DNA from: an uncultured Sphingomonadales bacterium | GTDB taxonomy: Bacteria > Pseudomonadota > Alphaproteobacteria > Sphingomonadales > Sphingomonadaceae | Assembly: GCA_903832325.1 (NCBI GenBank) | Contig: CAILBC010000027.1 | Coordinates: 372,001-436,000 of the forward strand | Length of the DNA: 64,000 nt | Direction of reading: 5' to 3' | Shown here: piece by piece, positions 50,555 through 61,433 of the stretch | Layout: each line of letters opens with the position of its first letter | Numbering within the stretch: position 1 is the first letter of the stretch | The notes under the pieces: model-generated | Seen by the model: only the letters and a program-made list of their open reading frames with translations | What the model was told of the DNA's origin: nothing | Database searches by the model: none | Made by a program: the position numbers and the translations under genes

Positions 50555-51090
50555 GGACTGGGTCTCTTATTGGAAAGATCAGGCATATAACCACACGGGG
50601 CAGCAAGTTCCAACGGCAGCGGACCCAAGGCTCACAGCGTGTTTGGTGCCTGACCGATCGTGCCCACCGGTCTGATTTCTTTAACCTGATCAGCCAACCT
50701 GCAGTCGTGGCGGGTCTCAATCTCCGCCCATAGCAAAGCGGTAGCCTTCGACATTTTGAACGTGTGAAACCGCAAGTCGAGCTCATGTAGTACGGAGCAT
50801 GACACATTTATAACGTCGGCAGTGCCGTCATATTGCCCAGGTGCGGCAACGGCGATGATTTTTTCCCTGAAGAAGCCGCCTCGCTGCGTTGCAGGTGAGC
50901 AGTGCTGGCTGCGAAGCGCGAAAGTGTCCTGATCTGCCCGCGAGATGACATCACATCTTGCTGTGATTATTTGCAAAAGCCACATAGCGGGTTTGGCCCA
51001 AAACATCTTGTTTGCATTGACTCCCAGCCTCGTTTTTGCTGGACTGCTGGTGCGCAGTCTCAACTAGTCAGCACGCCCTTGGGGTGTGTC
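50555..51090. other. Gene-poor region, no supported gene
   Basis: 536 bases between the cyclase start and the lytic transglycosylase. On the minus strand 50632-51063 is open for 143 codons (WLLQIITARCDVISRADQD and RPVGTIGQAPNTL are visible) but I recognise no family, and no convincing ribosome site was seen. Lower GC than the flanks, fitting a mobile-element scar. Confidence 0.5.
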
Positions 51091-51891
51091 ATGTTAATCT
51101 ATAGGACTGGATGGTTCTTCTTTGCGGCGGGCGTGTGGATCACGTCCGCACATGCGCGTGAGGTGCAGCTGATCACTTTCAATGAAATGACTGATGACAC
51201 CCGAGAATATCTCGATAGGCCAAGATTTCTGAAGGCAGTGTATCAGCTGCAGCCCAATCAAAATGAGCCATCGGCAATTTCAATAAAACGTAAACGTCGC
51301 GTAATGAATAGTGCATCACGTACCAAGTCTTTCCACTATTTTTGCGCACCGAGCAAATACGCTCCGGCATGGTGGCTCAAGCCTGATGTCGAGCTCCGCC
51401 GCGCAGCACACTACGATGCCGTCGTATCGATCGCTTGCGAATTCGGAATCCCGACATCGTTGCTCGATGCTGCTGTCGCGCAGGAATCAGGGTACAATAG
51501 GCTTGCAGTAAGCCCTGCCGGCGCCAAGGGCATGCTGCAGATCATGCCAGCGACGGCTACGGGCCTTGGCCTTACCAATCCTTTCGACCCGATCGCCAAC
51601 CTGCGGGCTGGCGCACGTTACCTCCGTCAACAAATCGATCGCTTTGGCCGAATTGATCTTGCGCTGGCCGCTTACAACGCAGGGCCAGAGCGCCCGTCGC
51701 TCCTTGCGGGCAGGGTTCCAAACATCAGGGAAACACGGGAATACGTCCGCACGATAGTGACGAACTGGGAGCGCCTCATAAGAAGGCAACTCATGCTCGG
51801 AATGGCAGCCCAACCCAAATCCGCAACACCAGTTCCTAAGTACCAGCGGGTTGCCTCGGTTGCGTTCAACGATGGCCCACTTGGTCGATAG
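51091..51891 (+). CDS. Lytic transglycosylase (SLT/VirB1-like)
   Basis: 266 residues. Signal peptide of about 22 residues (LIYRTGWFFFAAGVWITSAHA). Catalytic domain from about 110: Glu132 in AVAQESGYNRLAVSPAGAKG, MLQIMPATATGLGL, YLRQQIDRFGRIDLALAAYNAGP. Typical of peptidoglycan-lytic proteins in conjugation or secretion clusters (VirB1-like). No other conjugation genes adjoin it, so it may be an orphan left by an element. Codon use is less GC-biased than the 1-26 kb genes. Confidence 0.8.
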   Translation: MLIYRTGWFFFAAGVWITSAHAREVQLITFNEMTDDTREYLDRPRFLKAVYQLQPNQNEPSAISIKRKRRVMNSASRTKSFHYFCAPSKYAPAWWLKPDVELRRAAHYDAVVSIACEFGIPTSLLDAAVAQESGYNRLAVSPAGAKGMLQIMPATATGLGLTNPFDPIANLRAGARYLRQQIDRFGRIDLALAAYNAGPERPSLLAGRVPNIRETREYVRTIVTNWERLIRRQLMLGMAAQPKSATPVPKYQRVASVAFNDGPLGR

Positions 51892-51967
51892 ACACGGGGC
51901 ACACGGGGCACACCGAACGTGATAGTTTTTAACAGCTATCATGCTGATCTAGAATACTATTGCAGCG

Positions 51968-52527
51968 TCAGGTCTGCAACTTGAACTGCGAGGACATGAC
52001 ACGCTCCTGATGGGTCAAAAGCATGCCACAGAACTGACGCGTGGCTTCATGTACAACGGGTGGCTTCACATCGATCTGGATCTCGCCCAGTCGCCTTGAC
52101 TCAAGCTCATGGCCGATACCCTTGTTCTCCTTTGAAGCCACCTGAACGGTTGGGCGCCCGTAGGCCTGGTAGTCGCCCAGGAAGATCACACAGTGGACGG
52201 CACGCACATGATCAATCCCGAGTTCGAGGAATATGCGATCACGAAGATCATCTTCCAACGCGCTCGAACCGCCTGCTGCCAGGCAACCTCGATCAGTTCC
52301 GGTTGCACGGCAACCCGCTCCTTTGCTTGCGCCGATACCGTGGTGCCACGGATGACATGGTTGTCGTCTATGACGAGGCGTAGTCGCTTGCCATGCACCT
52401 TTGCGCCCGCAAGTAGGGCCTCAGTCTGAAAGCACTCATGGCCGAGGCGTTCGATGATGTGGTGCGCAAATATGGTAAGAGCGCAGTTGGCGGCTGACAC
52501 CTTTTGACGCTTGAGAAAATCGATCAT
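51968..52527 (-). pseudogene. Frameshifted unknown gene
   Basis: Two overlapping minus-strand frames join into one coherent protein if a single extra base near 52250 is removed: the first part from ATG 52527 (ERLGHECFQTEALLAGAKVHG, RLVIDDNHVIRGTTVSAQAK) runs into LEDDLRDRIFLELGIDHVRA, DYQAYGRPTVQVASK, and ends near 51968. About 185 residues after repair. No family recognised. The shift could also be a sequencing error. The rest of 51892-52568 shows no other gene. Confidence 0.45.
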
Positions 52528-52568
52528 GTCGCAAAGTGGCCAGACTGGCGGTAACCAAGGCTCATTTC

Positions 52569-53594
<1,026 letters not shown>

Positions 53595-54821
53595 TCAAAG
53601 CCCCAGTTCGGCCTTGGCGATAATCCCGCGCTGGATTTCATTGGTACCTGCGTAGATCGTGCCAGCCCGCTCATTGATATAGCGTATTGGTGCAATCGCT
53701 TGCCAAGGCTCGCCGCTGGCATAATCCTCAACCGGCCCAGGATAGCCAAGCATTGGGCCACCCGGCATCGAAACCCCGGGTTGCCACGCGCGGGCCACCG
53801 GCCCGGCCGCCTCGAGCGCCAATTCGGTCATGCGTTGTTGCAACTCGGTTCCAAGGATCTTCATCATCGAGGCATCAGTGCCGGTTGAATGACCCACGGA
53901 CAAGGCCGACAGGATTTCCATTTCCAATGCGTCGAGCACTTCGATCTGGATGGCGAAATCGGCAATGCGCGCGGTCAGCAAAGGATTGACCGGATTGCCG
54001 TCCCGTTCGCGCAAGACCGCCAGATTTTCCAGCAAAGCATCCAGGTGCGCGCGCAGTTCGGGTGCATATGCAGTCCCACCCCGTTCGAATTCAAGCAAGT
54101 ATTTGGCGACCGTCCAGCCATCGTCGATTGAGCCGAGCACATTGCTCACTGGAACTCGGACATTGTCGAAAAAGACCTGGTTCTGGATCCACTCACCCGA
54201 GTTCATCACGATCGGCCGAACCTCAATGCCGGGCGTGGTCATGTCGATCAACAGAAAGGTAATGCCCTGTTGCTTCCGCTCGCTGCGGGTCGTGCGGACA
54301 AGGCAAAACATCCAGTTGGCGACATTGGCATGTGTGAGCCAGATTTTCGAACCCGAGCAGACAAAGTGATCACCGTCGCGGTCTGCGCGCATTTGCAACG
54401 CTGCAAGATCGGAACCGGCCTGCGGCTCGGAATATCCCTGACACCAGAAATGCTCTCCATTGAGCATTCGGGGCAGAAAGAACTCTTTCTGTTCGGGCGT
54501 GCCGTATCCGATGATCGCGGGTCCAGCCATGTTGATACCCATCGGCGAGGTCGGCGGGGCTCCGGCAAGAACGCGCTCGCGCGCGTAGATGTGCCGTTGC
54601 ACTGCGCTCCAGCCGGCGCCGCCATATTCGGTCGGCCAACCCGGCGCAGCCCAGCCTTTGGCGTGGAGGATCGCTTGCCATGCCATCTGTGATGTATGAT
54701 CGGCATAGACACTCGTCATCCTGCTGCCAGAGCGGCGAATATCCGGGGTCAAGTACGTGGCGAGAAATTCGCGAACTTCCTGCCGGAAAGCTTCATCTGC
54801 GGGGGAAAGAGACAGAGTCAT
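53595..54821 (-). CDS. Acyl-CoA dehydrogenase
   Basis: 408 residues. FAD/acyl-CoA segments: HFWCQGYSEPQAGSDLAAL, KIWLTHANVANWMFCLVRT, FFDNVRVPVSNVLGSIDDGW, and C-terminal RYINERAGTIYAGTNEIQRGIIAK (usual ACAD tail). A base-type Glu for the alpha-proton is in the expected TNEIQ region. Start ATG 54821 overlaps the aldehyde dehydrogenase stop by four bases. Introduces a double bond into the CoA ester of the pathway acid. Confidence 0.9.
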   Translation of the reverse strand: MTLSLSPADEAFRQEVREFLATYLTPDIRRSGSRMTSVYADHTSQMAWQAILHAKGWAAPGWPTEYGGAGWSAVQRHIYARERVLAGAPPTSPMGINMAGPAIIGYGTPEQKEFFLPRMLNGEHFWCQGYSEPQAGSDLAALQMRADRDGDHFVCSGSKIWLTHANVANWMFCLVRTTRSERKQQGITFLLIDMTTPGIEVRPIVMNSGEWIQNQVFFDNVRVPVSNVLGSIDDGWTVAKYLLEFERGGTAYAPELRAHLDALLENLAVLRERDGNPVNPLLTARIADFAIQIEVLDALEMEILSALSVGHSTGTDASMMKILGTELQQRMTELALEAAGPVARAWQPGVSMPGGPMLGYPGPVEDYASGEPWQAIAPIRYINERAGTIYAGTNEIQRGIIAKAELGL

Positions 54822-56245
54822 GAGACCACCTTGGGAATATAAATCGATTTGGGGCGAGTGAATTCGAGCAGACCGGCGAGGCCATTTTCCTGCCCAAATC
54901 CGGATTGCTTGGCACCTGCCAGCGGAGTGAACGGCGTCGACTGAAGGTTCTGGTTGATCCACACCGTGCCGGTGTCGAGGCGATGCGCTATCGCAGTTGC
55001 CTGGACAATGTCGTTTGACCACACGGCACCAGACAGACCATATTCGGTATCGTTGGCGCGGCTGACCACGTCATCAACATCGCTGAACTTGAGCAAGGGC
55101 AGAACTGGGCCGAACGCCTCTTCAACCACTACGCGGCTGTCGTCTGGTGGATTGTCTACCAGCGTCAGCGGAACGAAATAGCCGCGATCCGGCACTGGGC
55201 TGCCCTCAAGCAAAGTCAGGCCGGCCGACCTTGCATCTTCAATCAGGTTTACGACGCGATCGTACTGGATCTTGTTTTGGATCGGACCGTACCTGTTGCC
55301 TTGGTCGGCACCATCGCCAACCGCAGTTTGCCGGGCCAGTTGGTGCAGTCGGTCGCGCAAGCGGTCGTAGATATCGGCGTGGATGAACATCCGCTTGGTC
55401 ACCACACAAACCTGGCCGGTGTTGTGAAATGCGCCGTGGAACAAGGTCTCCGCAATCGTGTCGATGTCGACATCGGGCATCACAATCGCTGCGTCGTTGC
55501 CACCAAGTTCAAGCGTGATGCGTTTCAGATCTTTCGCAGCCGTTTCCATGACCCGTCGGCCAGTCGCGCTCGAACCGGTGAAGGTGATCTTTGCAAAGCC
55601 TTTGTGCGCCGTCATCAGCGGGCCCAGTTCGTCGCCACCCGAAATGATGTTGAGCACACCTGCCGGAAAACAGTCACGAATAAGTTCGCCAATCCGCAAT
55701 GTTGTCAGCGGCGTGAACGGCGATGGTTTCAGAACCAGCGTGTTGCCCGCCATCAGGGCAGGCGCGATTTTCCAGATCGCCAGCAGTACAGGGAAATTCC
55801 AAGGCACTATGCCGCAGACAACCCCAAGCGGAACATGGTGCACCTCGATACGCCGTGTCTCGGTATCTTCAGTCACGTCGACCGGAATGTCGAGCATGGT
55901 CGTCGCTTTCAGCCACATGGCTGCGCCTGCGATTTCGCCCTTCGCACCTTCTATCGGCCTGCCTTGTTCGCGGGTAAACAGCGCGGTCAGTTCCGCCAGA
56001 TGCGCCTCGATAATGCCGGCGGCATCGATCAACGCAGCCTTTCGCTCTACCATAGGTGTGTCGCGCCAGGCTGGAAAAGCACGTGCCGCGGCGGCGACTG
56101 CAATGTCCAGATCGTCCGCTGTGGCAGACGGCGCGTGTGCAAAAGGCGAGCCCGTGGCCGGATTGATAACCGGAATCGTAAGCTCAGTAAGGACCGACTT
56201 GCCGTCAATCGTCATGCAAAACGTGTCAACTGCTTGCGAACCCAT
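54818..56245 (-). CDS. Aldehyde dehydrogenase (NAD(P)-dependent)
   Basis: 475 residues. Cofactor motif GIVPWNFPVLLAIWK, KPSPFTPLTTLRIG, catalytic Glu246 in LELGGNDAA and Cys280 in NTGQVCVV, and C-terminal GAKQSGFGQENGLAGL. GGAGAG lies about ten bases before ATG 56245. Converts an aldehyde from the GMC oxidoreductase step to a carboxylic acid before CoA ligation. Confidence 0.92.
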   Translation of the reverse strand: MGSQAVDTFCMTIDGKSVLTELTIPVINPATGSPFAHAPSATADDLDIAVAAAARAFPAWRDTPMVERKAALIDAAGIIEAHLAELTALFTREQGRPIEGAKGEIAGAAMWLKATTMLDIPVDVTEDTETRRIEVHHVPLGVVCGIVPWNFPVLLAIWKIAPALMAGNTLVLKPSPFTPLTTLRIGELIRDCFPAGVLNIISGGDELGPLMTAHKGFAKITFTGSSATGRRVMETAAKDLKRITLELGGNDAAIVMPDVDIDTIAETLFHGAFHNTGQVCVVTKRMFIHADIYDRLRDRLHQLARQTAVGDGADQGNRYGPIQNKIQYDRVVNLIEDARSAGLTLLEGSPVPDRGYFVPLTLVDNPPDDSRVVVEEAFGPVLPLLKFSDVDDVVSRANDTEYGLSGAVWSNDIVQATAIAHRLDTGTVWINQNLQSTPFTPLAGAKQSGFGQENGLAGLLEFTRPKSIYIPKVVS

Positions 56246-56299
56246 TTCCCGCTCTCCAGCTATTGCATACAGGTCGGGAAACCCGACCGGATTGTCGGT

Positions 56300-57913
56300 T
56301 CATGAATTTGCACTTGGCCGGTCCCGCAGGATGATATCGGCCGCACGCCAGGCCATCGCCATGGTCGGGCCCTGGGTATTGCCGGCAGGGATGCTGGGCA
56401 TAATTGACGTATCCATCACCCGCAGAGCTTCTACACCGCGCACCCGCAGTTCCGGATCAACCACCGACAGCGGATCCTTGCCCATCCGGCAGCTGCCCAC
56501 GGCATGATAAGCGCACGTTCCAAACCGATCGTAAGCTTCAAGAATCTGGTCGTCGCTTTGGTATTCAAGCCCGGGCGAAGTTTCCTCGCCAACCAGATCG
56601 GCCAATGGCTTCTGGCTGATATATTCGCGAACGACCCGAACTGCCCCGATCATGGACTGTCTGTCGATATCATTAGCGCGATAGTTGGGTTGGAAAGCTG
56701 CCGCAGCATCCGGATCGCGCGTGCTGATATGGATGCTGCCGCGTGAGGTTGGTCGCAACGAATAGACTACAACATGCATGCCTGGAAATCGCTCTACATC
56801 CTTGCGCTGTTTTGCCATGTCGAACGAAAACGGCGCGATCAGGACTTGCGCATCGGGGCGATTGAGGCCTGGGCGAGTGCGGAACCAGCCCCCGATTTCA
56901 TAGGCGGCGGTGGCCATCGGACCGCTTTTGGTGAGGTAGTATTGGAGGACAGAGCGCAGCAGGCGCCAACCATAGTACCGCTTGTTTTGCGACAGATCCT
57001 TTTTCAGTCTCCACTGCATGATAAGGCCGCGATGCTCAATCAAGCCCTCACCGACTTCCTCGTTGTTGCAAACGACCGGGATGCCGAGCGATTCGAGGCG
57101 GCTTGCCTTGCCAATGCCTGATCGTTCGAGAATGGCCGGGCTGGCCATGGCGCCGCCACAGATGATAACTTCGCCAGAGGTGAGGACCTGTTCGCGTTGA
57201 CCATTGCGGATAAATTCAACTCCGGCCGCGCGCTTTCCATCAAACGTAACCCGGTCGACCGTACAATCCGTAAGGATCGTCAGGTTTGGTCGCCGTTCGG
57301 CCGGTCTCAGGAAGGCCACAGCTGCACTCTGGCGCCTGCCGCCGGCGATAGTGCGCGGAGCATAGCCGATGCCAGCATCGTCGTCGGGTGTATTTACGTC
57401 GTGTTTGCGGGGCCAGCCCATCGCTTCGCCAGCCGCGATCTGTGCTTCGGACAGTGTGTCTCGCAGAGTTGGCATGGTAACTTTCAGAGGGCCGCTGGCG
57501 CCGCGCGTTTCTGCCGCGCCCAGTTCGTGAGATTCGAGCGCAGCATAAGCTGCACCAATGTTTTCCCAATTCCAGTCTTCGCTGCTGACTTCGGCAATGG
57601 CGTTGAAATCGGCGGGTTGGCCGCGCACGTACATCATGCCGTTGACCGAACTTGATCCGCCAAGCACGCGGCCGCGCACCCATACTTCAGACGTGTTGGC
57701 GGTGCATGCGTCGGGTTCGCTGGCGTAGGCCCACAAATGCCGGGCATCGGCCATGACTTTTGGCAGACCTTTCGGCATGGCGATAAAAGGATGGCTGTCG
57801 CGTGGTCCGGCCTCGATCAGGTAGACCCTGATCTGCGGTATTTCAGACAACCGATAGGCAAGCACGCAACCTGCGGCACCTGCGCCAACGACCACATAGT
57901 CGAAGCTCTCCAC
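56300..57913 (-). CDS. GMC-family FAD alcohol oxidase/dehydrogenase
   Basis: 537 residues starting with GTG 57913, preceded by AGGAGG. FAD motif VVVGAGAAGCVLAYRLSE, PVRGRVLGGSSSVNGMMYVRG-like block (VLGGSSSVNGMMYVRG seen), and the C-terminal active-site His in CAYHAVGSCRMG with GNTQGP. Related to choline dehydrogenase and sphingomonad alcohol/PEG dehydrogenases. Would oxidise the alcohol produced by a P450 to an aldehyde for the next gene. Divergent from the acyl-CoA ligase. Confidence 0.9.
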   Translation of the reverse strand: MESFDYVVVGAGAAGCVLAYRLSEIPQIRVYLIEAGPRDSHPFIAMPKGLPKVMADARHLWAYASEPDACTANTSEVWVRGRVLGGSSSVNGMMYVRGQPADFNAIAEVSSEDWNWENIGAAYAALESHELGAAETRGASGPLKVTMPTLRDTLSEAQIAAGEAMGWPRKHDVNTPDDDAGIGYAPRTIAGGRRQSAAVAFLRPAERRPNLTILTDCTVDRVTFDGKRAAGVEFIRNGQREQVLTSGEVIICGGAMASPAILERSGIGKASRLESLGIPVVCNNEEVGEGLIEHRGLIMQWRLKKDLSQNKRYYGWRLLRSVLQYYLTKSGPMATAAYEIGGWFRTRPGLNRPDAQVLIAPFSFDMAKQRKDVERFPGMHVVVYSLRPTSRGSIHISTRDPDAAAAFQPNYRANDIDRQSMIGAVRVVREYISQKPLADLVGEETSPGLEYQSDDQILEAYDRFGTCAYHAVGSCRMGKDPLSVVDPELRVRGVEALRVMDTSIMPSIPAGNTQGPTMAMAWRAADIILRDRPSANS

Positions 57914-57940
57914 GCATCCTCCTCATCGACGTCCAGCGCC

Positions 57941-57965
57941 GTTTATCTACAGACCCTAGATAAAC
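57941..57965. promoter_or_regulatory. Palindrome in the GMC/acyl-CoA ligase divergent promoter
   Basis: GTTTATCT-N9-AGATAAAC, perfect 8-bp arms, in the 175-bp region between the divergent GMC and ligase genes. Likely operator for a dimeric regulator, perhaps the TetR at 61434-62033; unproven. Confidence 0.6.
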
Positions 57966-58088
57966 GCAAAGTTGCTCAAGCCGCAAGCCCAATCGCCAAA
58001 AATCTATTGCCATTAGATTGGGGGATGCCTAGCATGCGTCCAAACAATGCGTGGCACGCAGGTATTTTTAGCCCTTGAGGAGAGACAG

Positions 58089-59588
58089 ATGTCGCAGACA
58101 ATATCGAACGCTCTCGGCTGGTGGGCCCGTATGCGCGGGGACCAGATCGCGCTGGCGATCGGTGATGAAAGCATGACATATGCGGAGTACAAGGCGTGGT
58201 CAGACCGTGTCGCCGCAATGCTGATTGCCAAGGGCTTGAAGCCGGGTGACCGCGTGGCGATCTGTTCTCCCAATAGCCTGACGTATGCCGCGCTGATCAT
58301 GGGTACGATTCGTGCCGGCGGAATCGTAAGTCCAATAAACTTTCGCTACACAGCGCGCGAAATTGCCGACTTGTGCGAAGACACAGAACCGGCACTGACT
58401 TTCGCAGCGCCAGATCAATTCAAAAGCATCTCTGATGCCGGGCTCTTGCCGCTCGCGTTGTCGGGCATCGACGCGCTGCGTGAAGGTCCACCAGCGTTCG
58501 TTGATCATGATCCTGTCCCTGATGCGCCGGTGGTGATTATCGCCACTTCTGGTTCGACAGCCAAACCCAAAGGTGTGGTTTTTACCAACCGCTCGATGAC
58601 TGCTTATGCGGCAAACTGGGCCATCGAAGAAACCAAGGCAGCAGCCGGGACACGCGTGATCTGCCTGGCGCCACTCAATACGTCGGCCGGCTTTGTTCAG
58701 CTTGTCCACTACGCCATCCAAGGCGGCACGTTGTTCATGGAGCCTCAATTCGTTCCGTTGCGCGCGCTCAGGCTGATTGAACAACAACGGATCGGAATTT
58801 TTGCAGCGGTCCCTGCGTTTTTTGAATTTATTGCCGCCTTGCAGGAGTTTGCTGATGCCGACCTGTCTTCGCTCAAGCTGGCGACCGCCGGTGGATCGCG
58901 AGTGAGTCGGCAGCTGCTGGAGACTTACAAGGCCAAAGGCATCGTTTTGCGTCAGATTTACGGCCAGACGGAAGTCGGTGGCAATGCGACGATCATGCCT
59001 GAACATCTTGCGATTGACGCACCGCACCAATGCGGCTGGGGAGGGGTGTTTATCGATCTTCGGGTCGTGCGTCCCGACGGCAGTGACTGCGATGCGAACG
59101 AGCCCGGCGAAATCATTATGCGCTCACCCGGTATGATGACCGAGTACTGGCGCAACCCCGACGAGACGGCAAAGGCGTTGCGGGAAGGGTGGCTCTATTC
59201 GGGCGACATCGGCTCGCTGGACGAAAACGGTTTACTCACCTTCATCGATCGGTTGAAGGATCTGATCATCTCGGGTGGGCTGAACATATCTGCGGCCGAA
59301 GTCGAACGCATTGTCTGTGAATTTCCCGGCGTCGTTGAAGCTCTCGCCATCGCCGCGCCGGACCCGAAATTCGGCGAAACACCGCTGGTTGTCTATCACG
59401 GGCCTAGCGAAATCGATGTCGCGGCGCTGATCCAATACTGCAACGACAATCTGTCGAATTACAAAGTGCCGCGCTACGTGGCGTTCTCTCCTGAACCGTT
59501 GCCGCGCCTTGCCACTGGCAAGCTATCGAAACCGGCCGTTCGTGAAATGTACGCTGATGCTTACGAACGCCTGCCGCGGGTTCGATAA
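58089..59588 (+). CDS. Acyl-CoA ligase/AMP-dependent synthetase
   Basis: 499 residues. AMP-binding core VVIIATSGSTAKPKGVVFTN (P-loop signature), YGQTEVGG, GWLYSGDIGSLDENG, RLKDLIISGGLNISAAEVE and, near the C terminus, PRLATGKLSK with the adenylation Lys. GAGGAGAG lies before ATG 58089. Activates the acid from the aldehyde dehydrogenase to its CoA thioester. Confidence 0.9.
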   Translation: MSQTISNALGWWARMRGDQIALAIGDESMTYAEYKAWSDRVAAMLIAKGLKPGDRVAICSPNSLTYAALIMGTIRAGGIVSPINFRYTAREIADLCEDTEPALTFAAPDQFKSISDAGLLPLALSGIDALREGPPAFVDHDPVPDAPVVIIATSGSTAKPKGVVFTNRSMTAYAANWAIEETKAAAGTRVICLAPLNTSAGFVQLVHYAIQGGTLFMEPQFVPLRALRLIEQQRIGIFAAVPAFFEFIAALQEFADADLSSLKLATAGGSRVSRQLLETYKAKGIVLRQIYGQTEVGGNATIMPEHLAIDAPHQCGWGGVFIDLRVVRPDGSDCDANEPGEIIMRSPGMMTEYWRNPDETAKALREGWLYSGDIGSLDENGLLTFIDRLKDLIISGGLNISAAEVERIVCEFPGVVEALAIAAPDPKFGETPLVVYHGPSEIDVAALIQYCNDNLSNYKVPRYVAFSPEPLPRLATGKLSKPAVREMYADAYERLPRVR

Positions 59589-59611
59589 GACGATACGAAA
59601 GGTCCCCTGAC

Positions 59612-60826
59612 ATGAACACTCTCGCCTCGATTGCCCCCGCACCGCCCCACGTGGCTAGCCATCTGGTTTTCGATTTTGACATCTACAACGATCCGCGGAT
59701 CGACCAGGATGTGCAGGGTACATATGCGGCCGCACTGGCTGATGCCCCGGAAATATTCTGGACGCGGTTCAATGGTGGCCATTGGATGGTCAAGACGTTT
59801 GACCGGATAACTGAAGTCGTTGGCGATCCAGTTCATTTTTCCGTGCGGGAAATGCAGATTCCGCGCGTTGAAAACCCGCCCTTCTTCATCCCGCTCAGCC
59901 TTGATCCCCCGGAAAACCTGCCGTTTCGCCGTGCCATGGCGCCGATGTTCGGGCCCGTAGCAATCAAGGCGCTTGAACCGCGGATCAGGGTCTTGGCCGC
60001 GCAGATGGTGGCCGCGGTTGTCGACAAGGGAACTTGCGATTTCCAGACCGAAGTCTCCAAGCTCTTTCCCGTGACCGTGTTCATGGAACTGATGGGAATG
60101 GATTTATCGCGGCTCAAGGACTTCCGTCATCTCGCCGAGGCGTTCTTCACTACGCAAAACAATGGCCAGGAACTGCAGCGGTTGAGTGGCCTTATACTGG
60201 CCGAAATGAAGAATCTGATCGATGAAAAGCGGGTGCGTCCTGACGACAAGCTGATGACCCATTTCGTCAACGTTGATATCGGCGGGCGGACCATGACCGA
60301 GGACGAAATCCTGGCCATGAGCTTTGTGCTTTTCCTCGGCGGGATGGATACGGTAACCAATGTGACCGGCTTCGCCTTCCAGCAGCTTGCCCAGATGCCC
60401 GATGTTCAAGTGCGTCTCGCTGATGATCCGACGCTTGTTGGCGCGTTTGCCGATGAGGCTATTCGCTTGTTCGGCGTGATCAATACGCCAAGGTTGGTGG
60501 TAAAAGCCAAAACCATCGGGGACGCGAACTTCCAGCCCGGCGACATGGTGTTGAACATACTTTGTGTCGGCAGTCGCGATCCGTCGAAATTCGATTCTCC
60601 CAATGCATTTAACCTCGATCGCAAACGTGCGGCGCACCTCACGTTCTCAACGGGGCCACACTTGTGCATCGGACACGTCCTCGGCCGGACTGAACTTCGC
60701 ATTCTGACCGAAGAATGGTTCAAGCAGATTCCGGCCTTCACCGCGACGCCAGGTGAACGCCATGCGTTCCGCACCGGTACCGTCATGGCATTGGAAAGTC
60801 TGCCGATCGAATGGTCCGTCGCATGA
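59612..60826 (+). CDS. Cytochrome P450, copy 1
   Basis: 404 residues. I-helix GGMDT at 243-247, ExxR as E282-R285, haem loop FSTGPHLCIG at 345-354 with Cys352. Similar in sequence and length to the P450 at 62057-63268 (both share an NGGHW-x-V-x-x-x-D motif near residue 55 and an IPL-x-LDPP motif near 95-100). Bacterial class I type; needs a ferredoxin not seen here. 24 bases after the ligase gene, so likely co-transcribed. Confidence 0.9.
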   Translation: MNTLASIAPAPPHVASHLVFDFDIYNDPRIDQDVQGTYAAALADAPEIFWTRFNGGHWMVKTFDRITEVVGDPVHFSVREMQIPRVENPPFFIPLSLDPPENLPFRRAMAPMFGPVAIKALEPRIRVLAAQMVAAVVDKGTCDFQTEVSKLFPVTVFMELMGMDLSRLKDFRHLAEAFFTTQNNGQELQRLSGLILAEMKNLIDEKRVRPDDKLMTHFVNVDIGGRTMTEDEILAMSFVLFLGGMDTVTNVTGFAFQQLAQMPDVQVRLADDPTLVGAFADEAIRLFGVINTPRLVVKAKTIGDANFQPGDMVLNILCVGSRDPSKFDSPNAFNLDRKRAAHLTFSTGPHLCIGHVLGRTELRILTEEWFKQIPAFTATPGERHAFRTGTVMALESLPIEWSVA

Positions 60827-60866
60827 TCTCGTGCCCTCCCGCCAACAATGCATGCGATCGGCACTG

Positions 60867-61409
60867 ATGGCGCGCATCGCCTATCCTGAACCCGCCAGCC
60901 AAAGCGAAGAAGTGCGCGATCGGCTGCAACGCACCGGTCAACTCAATATCAACCGCATGCTAAGCCATGCGGAGCGGGCCATGTTGGCATATTCCCGGCT
61001 TGGCACGTGCTTGTTGCTTAAGGGTAAGCTTGATCCGGTCTTGCGCGAAATCGTCATTTTGCGGATCGGCCAGCTTTGCGGATCCGCGTATGAATGGCAC
61101 CAGCATGTCAGCGTTGCGCGGGCCGTTGGCATGTCCGAGGCGACCCTGCAGACCATCGCCGGCCAGGCGTTTGATCGATTGACCCCGGCGCAACAAATCG
61201 CGGTCACCATTGCTGAGCAAATCAGGCAAGACAGCGGTGCCAGAGCGGATACGATCGCTTTGGCCAAGGTGCATTTCACCGACGAGGAACTGGTTGAACT
61301 TTTGCTGGTCGCCGGGTTTTACATCATGACCGCCGGAGTCCTTGTTTCCCTTGATGTCGAAATCGAGGACGGCCCCGCGCTGGGGGAAACCATGGCGGCC
61401 GCTTCGTAA
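60867..61409 (+). CDS. Carboxymuconolactone decarboxylase (CMD)-family protein
   Basis: 180 residues from ATG 60867; 60852 is an alternative. The helical CMD/AhpD fold has LDPVLREIVILRIGQLCGSAYEWHQHVSVARAVGMSE, where a Glu/His proton relay (Y-E-W-H-x-H) replaces the Cys-x2-Cys of AhpD, and FTDEELVELLLVAGFYIMTAGVL. Possibly a hydroperoxide-reductase-like or lyase protein rather than a true gamma-carboxymuconolactone decarboxylase. It lies 40 bases after the P450. Confidence 0.8.
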   Translation: MARIAYPEPASQSEEVRDRLQRTGQLNINRMLSHAERAMLAYSRLGTCLLLKGKLDPVLREIVILRIGQLCGSAYEWHQHVSVARAVGMSEATLQTIAGQAFDRLTPAQQIAVTIAEQIRQDSGARADTIALAKVHFTDEELVELLLVAGFYIMTAGVLVSLDVEIEDGPALGETMAAAS

Positions 61410-61433
61410 GGCCTGGTGTAGCGTTGTGGCGCC

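Noticed and set aside
50632..51063. 143-residue minus-strand open frame upstream of the transglycosylase
   Set aside because: No family match seen and no convincing ribosome site; kept only as a note in the gene-poor region.
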